From assembly GCA_038501625.1 (NCBI GenBank), contig JAZAYU010000011.1, positions 10,548,849 through 10,612,848 of the forward strand: DNA of 64,000 nucleotides, read 5' to 3'. Source of the DNA: Corbicula japonica. Its lineage: Eukaryota; Mollusca; Bivalvia; Venerida; Cyrenidae. The position numbers and the translations under genes were made by a program. Below are positions 48,401 to 57,400 of the stretch, piece after piece. Position 1 is the first letter of the stretch. The number at the start of each line of letters is the position of its first letter. The notes under the pieces were generated by a model. The model saw nothing but the letters and a program-made list of their open reading frames with translations, ran no database searches and was not told the origin of the DNA.

Positions 48401-51400
48401 AAATGAAGTCAGTTGTCTTTGAACCGTCAACAAGACGGGACTTCCTAGAAATATATTGTAATTGGATAACCAATTAATAGATTGGGAAATTTCTGTAAGT
48501 GAAGCATTCATCAGTGTTACATTTGATAACCTACGTCAACTGTGTTTCGTGCTGAATGTCCAGAACTTAAATTATTTTTATTTCAAAATAAATGTCAGAA
48601 ATGTTAGAAACTCTGCAGACTTTCGATTAAATTAAACATCCATCGAATTACAAATTAAATCTTTTAAAAATCACTTTGTAATACATGTAATACAAACGTT
48701 CTGATTTTTTATGCATTTCTGTTGTGTGATCCGTATCAAAAAGACTTGGCTGGAAACTGGAGGGTTTATGCAGGTATTATCTTAAAAGTATAATGCTTCA
48801 TATAGATTTTAATATGCATGCCTTTGTCAAGAAAGCGTGCTAGCTGTAAACAGAAATTAAGATCACAGCCAATTTTTATGCCTCACAGTCATAAATTCAG
48901 AAAACTAAATTTACTGTCAGACTAGGACTTTAAGAAGATATCCAACCTTTCCATGAGTTGATCATGCACACATCTCATTATTACAGTAACTGTCTATGAT
49001 TAGATCACCATATCATGCTCCCTTTTTCCCAATGTTTTGCCATGCTTAAGGGTACACAAATCCTCAACCACATTCCAAAATAGCACTATAGAAGTTACTT
49101 CCCTTTGATTTTGAGAAATTGTTAATATTCTTGCAGCTACGCGACTTCAAAACACACTCGTGCGATAAAACCACTATATGGAGTAAATCGAGTAAAATGT
49201 TTATGCCTTTTAAACTATCGAAAGTCCTTATAATCATTCTTTTTTAAAATTAAATTTCATTTGAAATTTTCTACAGTTTTCTATAATTGTATTTGTTTCT
49301 TTTCATTACTTAATAATGGACAAACGTCGTACATCTACGTTTAAAGAATCTTCCATTGCATCATGTGTTTTGAAGTCTAGAAGGTTAAGAGACTAAGCAT
49401 GCACCTACTTTTACCGTCAGGTTTATATTTCTTCATCCATTCGCTCTGTATTTTATAGAGCCCCCAGGATTTATCACTGTTAACGTCACCGTATGCGCCG
49501 CAACAACCTAACTGAAGTACACACCGTCAATTAAGAAATACATACAAAAACAAGTCCAATTCAATGAACTGTTAAGAGAATACATTTAATTATATAAATA
49601 ATGATGTCCTCACTTTTAATCCTACTTCAAATGATAATGTTGGATAGTTACTGTTATATTATAACATGATTGATTTACGAAGTGTTCAAAAAGTTTTGGC
49701 CTGGGCTGAAGGTTATAAAGCTGAGATTGGAAACCAGTCTCAAATCTCAAGCATCTGATTGGCTGAAATGGCGACTGGTCGCCATTTCAGCCAATCAGAT
49801 GCTTGAGATTTGAGACTGGTTTCCATGCTCAGTTTTATAACCTTGGGCACTGAATAAGTTTTTTAAGCCAGTTTTGTCTTAGAATAAACAAACTTTGTAA
49901 TCATTTAAATGGTGCGCATTCTATCGTCACGATACCGACAATTAAGTCGGCATTCCGCTGTTGTAATTAGCAGAGTGTTCCGAAAACCAACACTAGAAGT
50001 TGCGAATGATACACTACGGAATCCTTTACTTTAAAAGGTGCCTTGTCAGGTAGCAGGACGAAAATATTAAGTGTTTTCAAACATAAAAATGTAAACCTAA
50101 ACAAAGTAAAAGTGATGTAAATTTCTAACACTGAACGAAAACATTGAGAAACAAAGTTGTTAAGTGTTACTCACGCATTTACTCAAAACAGCTCCTAACA
50201 TGTACTGATTATTTCAAAATTTCGGCGAAATAAACTCTTCGTTAGTTATTTATTTATGAATAGTTATCTCGAAGTTTGTTCCCTAATCAGACACAAACCT
50301 TGTCATAAACACAATGCCAGATAATTGTTCGGGATTCCTAATGTGCACTGTTCATAATCGGCTTCATAATTACTCGTGCAACTTCTAAATCTGCTTAGAG
50401 TCCATTAAGGAACTTGTCAATCAATACAGCTAACGTATAGACAATCTGCATATTTCATAAAATGTTCGCAAACTTCTCAGAGCAATCTACGGAAAACTCC
50501 GGAAAACTCCTATTAAAGAGATGGTATTTATAGTAAGAAGGGTTGTCCGACTCAAAATGGATGGCAATAGGGTCGAAGAATCTACCTCAAGGCTATGATA
50601 TTAACTCTCTATGACCAATAGACATTGTGATATGAGAAATGAGACTTAGATCTTCTGTTCTTATAGAACTCCTATCCTTTTGGATTCATAGTTTTCGGTT
50701 AAGTCGCTGTTGGCGACCTCCACATGTAGTCGAGTCCGATGTTTTCAGTACTAGTTTGCAATAGATCAAACTAAAGTAATGGCAAAAGAGCTGTGGTGTG
50801 TACTGACATGAAACCAAGAATCACAGTATTAAACTACAATCAAACGGTAAAACTGAAAGAAAGCCTGGTAAATAATGACTAAACTTACATATAAATCAAA
50901 TTTGCTCTAAAATGACGTTGACATTCAGTACCCTTGTCGCAAAGACACAAGTTAAAGACTCGCAACTAATCGACAACGTGATTATACGTACCGTTAAAAC
51001 CCTATTTAAGGCCACCAAAAATAAGGACCACCCAAATAATGAAACAACCATTTCCACACCCTATGATAACAGTTTTGAACCTTTTTTATCCTTGAGTGAA
51101 GACCAACACACGATAAGGACCACCTTTTCCAATTACCGTAGATGTTCTTAATAGTTGGGTTTCACTATATCGCATATAGCAGCGAGAATTTTACTTTCCC
51201 AAATCAGTGGTTTGACCAAAGTCATCGGCCAACGAATAGGGCCCTGCAGTCCCTGAACTTAAGCCGCTAGGCCGCTAACTTCACGCCGCCAGGCCGCTAT
51301 ACAAATCTCTTAACTTAACACAATGTCTTACCGACGACTGCATAGAATCCCATGCGTCTGTTATGAGCTTATTTGTAGAATTTCTTTGTATATCATTGCC

Positions 51401-54400
51401 ATAATTCAATGTAATCGTTGTTTCGAATTTTTCCTTTATTCCTTCAGTAATCTGAAATTTAACAACAACTGGTATTATTATTTTGAATAGAGTCGTGATA
51501 CAATATTTCCTTTAGGCGTAAGATATTTGTATTAAATAAAATATATAATAATTATTCATGTAATACATAAATATAAAAGTGATTATACAAATATGCTGTT
51601 ACATATTATTTTTAATAGAGTCGATGTTACCATGTTTCTTTGGACGTAACATACATGTATAAAATGAAATATATATAAAATGTTATTATTTATTAAAATA
51701 TTTAATAATATATTATAACTATTGTATTATTATAAAATTATTATAAAACATGTCATCGAAGGAATATTTTTCTCAGCATGCACCCAAATGATACTGAAAC
51801 CCATTCTGATTTTTTTTTCAGTGGAATAATCAACAATACACAACAGTCAAGTCTCTTGGTCACTTTATGTCCTTTGTGAGATTCTAACATCCTATCTGGT
51901 CAACAAGGCCACTCCCCTCAACACCATTGTAGATGAAGAAATTGTTGTGTGGGGCATCTTTGTGTGAGACAGCTTGGATGATTTCTTGCCCAAGAATTCC
52001 TCCCACTATTGCACAAACTGGACTCAGCTCTGCAAATCACTTGCTGGCAAATTCATCCTGAATGAGATCAGCAGGTACCCCAATCTGCTCCAGAACTTCA
52101 GATTTCAGTGTTGTCAGCAAGGTCTTGTCTTCCCTGAATGGTCTTTGAAGACAGGTTTGACTGTTGTTAAAGTGTTATACTAAATATAAAACGATGCTAC
52201 GTCTTACCTCATCACGGAAGATGAAGCTGATGCCGAATCCCACACACAACGTCAGTAGCACCAGTGTTAACACCACTCCGTACTGAAACCAATCATATCA
52301 TAAACAATCTATTAGTGATACTATTAAGGTGGAACTGAGAGTTACGCACGGGCTTTTATTGTCGCGCGTTGACATTTTTAACAACTTTATCAGAAATATA
52401 GGAAGCTCTGTTACAGAGTGGCCGTACTACGTGGTTTGTGAAAATTGGTGGTGTTCAAGTTTCACCTTAATTGGGCTAAATTTCGTCGAAAATGGTGAAA
52501 CAATAAAATACAAGGCTTCGAAGATGTGAATCGATGTTTTTTTTCTTGCCGTTATTTCGAAAAATGACATCACGAACCACGTGTTATGGCCACACTGTTT
52601 TAAATACCAAAAATGTACATAGACTTATTTTTATCTACATTAATTCCAAATTACCAGTGTGATTCCCTGAGAAACAAAATTAAGCAGACACAAACAGAGG
52701 GTTTATTCCAGGGAGATATTACAAGCAGTATCAGCGAGTCTACAGAAAGCCTGTCTTATCATAGCCTTATAAAACTGAGCATGGAAACCAGTCTCAAATC
52801 TCAAGCATCTGATTGGCTGAAATGGCGACTGGTCGCCATTTCAGCCAATAAGATGCTTGAGATTTGAGACTGGTTTCCAATCTCAGCTTTAAAACCTTCA
52901 GACCTGGTCTTATCATAGCCTCATAAGTTCTTTGTTTTATTAATATCGGCTGATGGATGTTCGTGCCATAATAGCAGTAATTACTCAACGGGATATAAAT
53001 TCAAATTAATGTCGTTTGAGCGGTCCGTGGAATCTGTTTCCATTTCTACTGGATTCAATAAATCTTGGAGAATTTATGTCACGTTTATGCCACTTTGTGT
53101 CGTTTATATCCGCGTTTTAACAGCAAATACTCCGTGAACGTCATGGGCAGTAAGAAATGAAAATTATCTTACATTTATGAACAGTTATTAGAAATTATAC
53201 TCCTATGACCTTTTTCATCAAACTAAGTATGCTATTTACAAATGCCAGATACAACATTTCTAACCAATAGTCCGGAAATGTTACTGTAATAACCCTACTC
53301 TGTAGCGGCCCCTTCAATTACCCATTATTCCCTTACTAATATGCAAACAAGCTACTTACAAATCCTAGGACAAATTTTTCCTGTCTCATTGTTCCGCAGC
53401 AGCCACAGAACGCGAGGATCGTGGCGGACCCGCCCCCTGCAATCAGACCATAGGTGATCATCTCCACCAGCCGCGAGCCCATGATTGCTGACATCTCCCG
53501 GGTGTTAAACTCCTTCACGAGCAGCCAGACTCCGACGCCAAGCACACCACAACCTAGTATCTGGTTAGAACAAGAAAGGTGTTCCACTGACATGTGCACA
53601 AGGTTATAAAACTGAGCATGGAAACCAGTCTCAAATCTCAAGCATCTGATTGGTTGAAATGGCGACTGGTCGCCATTTCAGCCAATCAGATGCTTGAGAT
53701 TTGAGACTGGTTTCCAACCAGTCGCCATCGCCATTTCAGCCAATCAGATGCTTGAGATTTGAGACTGGTTTCCAATCTCAGCTTTATAACCTTCAACCAT
53801 GAACAACACAGCCTTAACATGTATTAACCATTTTCTTTATGTGATATGGTTGTTTTTCATCGGCGAACAGTGTAGAACCTGACCAGGCAGGCACATCTGT
53901 GAGGTTATGAATCAACAAGAAATATCTTTAAAAAAGATAAACGGCGTTGATGGAAAAGACTTTTAAATATAATTAAGAAAGAAATAAAGAGTGTGCAAAA
54001 ATTTCGTCTGGTGATAATACGTCGATTAAAGAAAAATGTCTAACGTTAACTGTACATTTATTCAGTTTCAATAAAATACCTCTTGTAGAGTTAACACTAA
54101 TGACGAAAAAATGTTATTAAAATACAATAAATGAAAATAATAACAACTTGTTACAAGAGCGAAATCTACCAACTTTTACGTAAACTAACTTAAAAATAAG
54201 TGTCCCTACCGAGTATTGAACCCGGGGCATCCGCTTGAGAGGCGAGTGTTATAACCACTACACCAAGGCGATTTGAATGTCTGGAATTGAAATTAACAAT
54301 CAGTATCAAAGGAACAAGAAAGGAACCAGTAAGAACCAGAAATATCTGCACTTCACTGTCGTTTTACACTGTGTATTGTACTCGAGTGTTTACCTGACAC

Positions 54401-57400
54401 ACATGAATATTCCATATAAAATCGTATTTAAGTCATCAATTGACTTATCTGGTTATTTATACCGTAAATATCTGTTTCTCCAATACAATTATCGCTTTTA
54501 AAAACGAAAATGCCCGAACATATAAGTGCCATGTAAATACTAACACACAATATAAAAATCGTTACGGTAATCATTAACGAGACCCACTAATAACCAATCA
54601 AAATAATCTATTTGATTTTCCCGCTGCATAATAAGTTTTATTTACAATATTTCATTGGTCGAAAAACTAGGTCAAAAGTGAGCTTAGACAGCTAACGCCG
54701 AAAAAGCGAAACGTGTTCATCCAGGTGTGACGGCACGGATGTGCCCGGCTGATAATGATTTGCACTGTTCGTAAATGCGATAAAATGCGTACATGTGCCG
54801 GCTGATCATCTTTTACACTGTTCGCCCATGGCATATCCTAAGGAGTAAAGAGTCAAATGCGTTTTGCTGTTTCGTGAATGTGGTACTTTCACTTCTAGCT
54901 TCAAGTCAGTAACTGATGAAGAAATTTACTACAGTTATTGTTTGTACATAGCGCCTTGGACAGTTAGGTCAATTTATAAGATTTCAGTAAGTAATTAAAT
55001 TAATTCAGGCATTTGTTTTCATTTAGATAACACATATTTCAAGATAAGTCACGTAAAGACGGAAAATATACGGACTTCATGATTCTATTAATTAATTCCT
55101 AAAACATTATATTTCTTTCAAACTTGCTGAGTTATTAGCAATTTTGTAAAGTATTTTGATGAAAAGAGAAGAAAATGGTCTAAAGTATTGAAAATGTGGA
55201 GACATATGACTTCCCGTAAATATTTATTAGAAACTCAGAGTAATTTAAATTGAAGAATTATGAATCGCTGTGACTATATATGGAGACAAGATATTAAGGC
55301 ATTGGTGCCATATGTCTTTCATCGTTGACATAATGTTGGTTATATGATCCACGGAGGAAGCTCGGAATTCTTTATGTCAAAACGAATATAATGAAGAAAA
55401 CTCCGGTATTGCTGTTAATGGTTTAACGAAATTATACAATAAATCCTAAAACTCCGGTTACCATGGTTATTTTAGATTTTTTTTCAAGCAGGTGGAATGG
55501 ATTTCATAAACATGTCTCAGATTCATTTGAAACATGTCTTTTGATGATCAGAAGAAATATATGAATAACAGCAATGACATCCACTGGCATCTATTTCAGT
55601 CGCTATATGCGTAATACTTCTACGTTTATAGCTACACCGCATTAATCCTAGTTTGACACAATGCTATAATAATAGTAGCTAAACTAAAATGTTGACAGGA
55701 ACATAGGGACCGGGTTTCAGCGAAACATACCTCTAAATAGAAGTTGAAAAATTTGACCTAGTACTAATATTACTGAAAGTGTGTGCAGCCGCCATAAAAA
55801 CAACGGAAGTCCAGGTTTTTTGGATGCAATGTATTCGTAATTACTCGTCAATATATATACATGTACGCTCTTTCCCCAAAACCAGTCAAGTAACCGGACT
55901 TCCGTTGGTTTAATGGCGGCTGCGCACCCTTTCAGTAATATTAGTACCAGGTCAAAATTTTCAACTTCACTGTTAAGAGGAGTTTTTCGCTGAAACCTGG
56001 TCCCTGTGGTCTGGAAGATATAGCTTGGCCGCAGGCTACATGATTACAAATATAAATATTTTTCGGCGTTAGCTGTCTAAGCTCACTTTTGACCTAGTTT
56101 TTCGACCAATGAAATGTTGTAAATAATACTCGTATTCTCTTATTATGCAGAGGGAAAATGAAATAAACTATTTCGATTGGGAGCTATTTACACCAGAGAG
56201 GCATCTAGCAGGGTGGTGAGGTATCTAGTGGGATTTTTATTATTCTGCAGCGGAAAAATCAAATAGATTATTTCGATTGGTTGTTAGTGGGTGTTGTATT
56301 GGAGAAAAAAACAACATATTTACGATTTAAATAACCAGTTAAGTCAATATTGATAGCTTAAATACAATTTTATATGGAATATTCTTGGGTGTCAGGTAAA
56401 CACTTGCATACAAGTTTACACAGTGTAAAACGAAAGAGAAGTGTAGATATTTCTAGTTCTTACTGGTTCCTTTCTAGTTCCTTTGATACTGATTGTTAAT
56501 TTCAAGTACAAAAAAACAAGTTCATTGTAGTGTAGTGGATGACACTCTCGCCTCGCAAGCAAAGGCCCCGGGTTCAATACTCAGGACAGACACTTTTTTT
56601 AAAGTTAATTTACGTAAATGTTGGTACACTGTAAAAAATCCCCGTTAAATATACGGTATTTTGGTAACGGGACGTAACCGTTTCGACTAAATGTTGTACA
56701 AATACAGTGCGGCACCGTTTTTTATTCGGAGCCTTTCGGTTAACATCCTGTCGAGCACATTGGCGCATTTTGCAAAAAGAAAAACGGTTTCTTTGGAAAA
56801 TTTAAAGGTTTTAAGCTGTTTGTGCACAGATTAAGTTGTGGTATTGTAAGCTTAATTGTTTTCAAATTGTATACTCCCTTAGCCAGTCAATGCTATAGGC
56901 TAAGGTCGTATTATAACGATGTTTTGAAATTTACCCCACCCACCATCTTTCACCATTACTTACGGTCAGCCAGTAAAAACATACACCGTCCAGTTTTATT
57001 TAACGGGAAGACCGTAACTGTCAGCCCGTATAATTTACGGGACTGTCCTGGTAACCAGCTGCCAGGACTATCCCGTAAAATTTAACGGGAAATTTTTACA
57101 GTGTAGATTTCGCTCTTGTAACAGGCTGTTTGTATTTATTTTTATTAAATTTCAAGGACATTTATTCATCTTGAGTTCTAACTCTACAAGAGGTATTTTA
57201 TTGAAACTGAATAAATGTATATCAAGACTTAATGTAAGACATTGCTTCTTTAATCGACTTGTTATCACTGTATGAAATTGTTGCAACAGCTTGAACATTT
57301 TTTTGAAAGACACTTTCAATGAACTTATGAGTTGTCATGATTCGGTCGCTTAATCTCTAAGTCATACTAAGAAGGCAGGGAGGGTTCGTCAACAGCTATA

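Noticed and set aside
51974..52183. Plus-strand 69-codon open frame
   Set aside because: It is the antisense of the SAE1-like retrocopy.
52613..52988. Frames on both strands ending in peptides like METSLKSQASDWLKWR
   Set aside because: These are readings of the palindromic MITE; the same peptide appears at many loci on both strands.
54201..54271. A functional tRNA-Glu gene
   Set aside because: The anticodon and T arms look right, but the acceptor stem does not pair and the sequence recurs, decayed, in the other arm of an inverted repeat.
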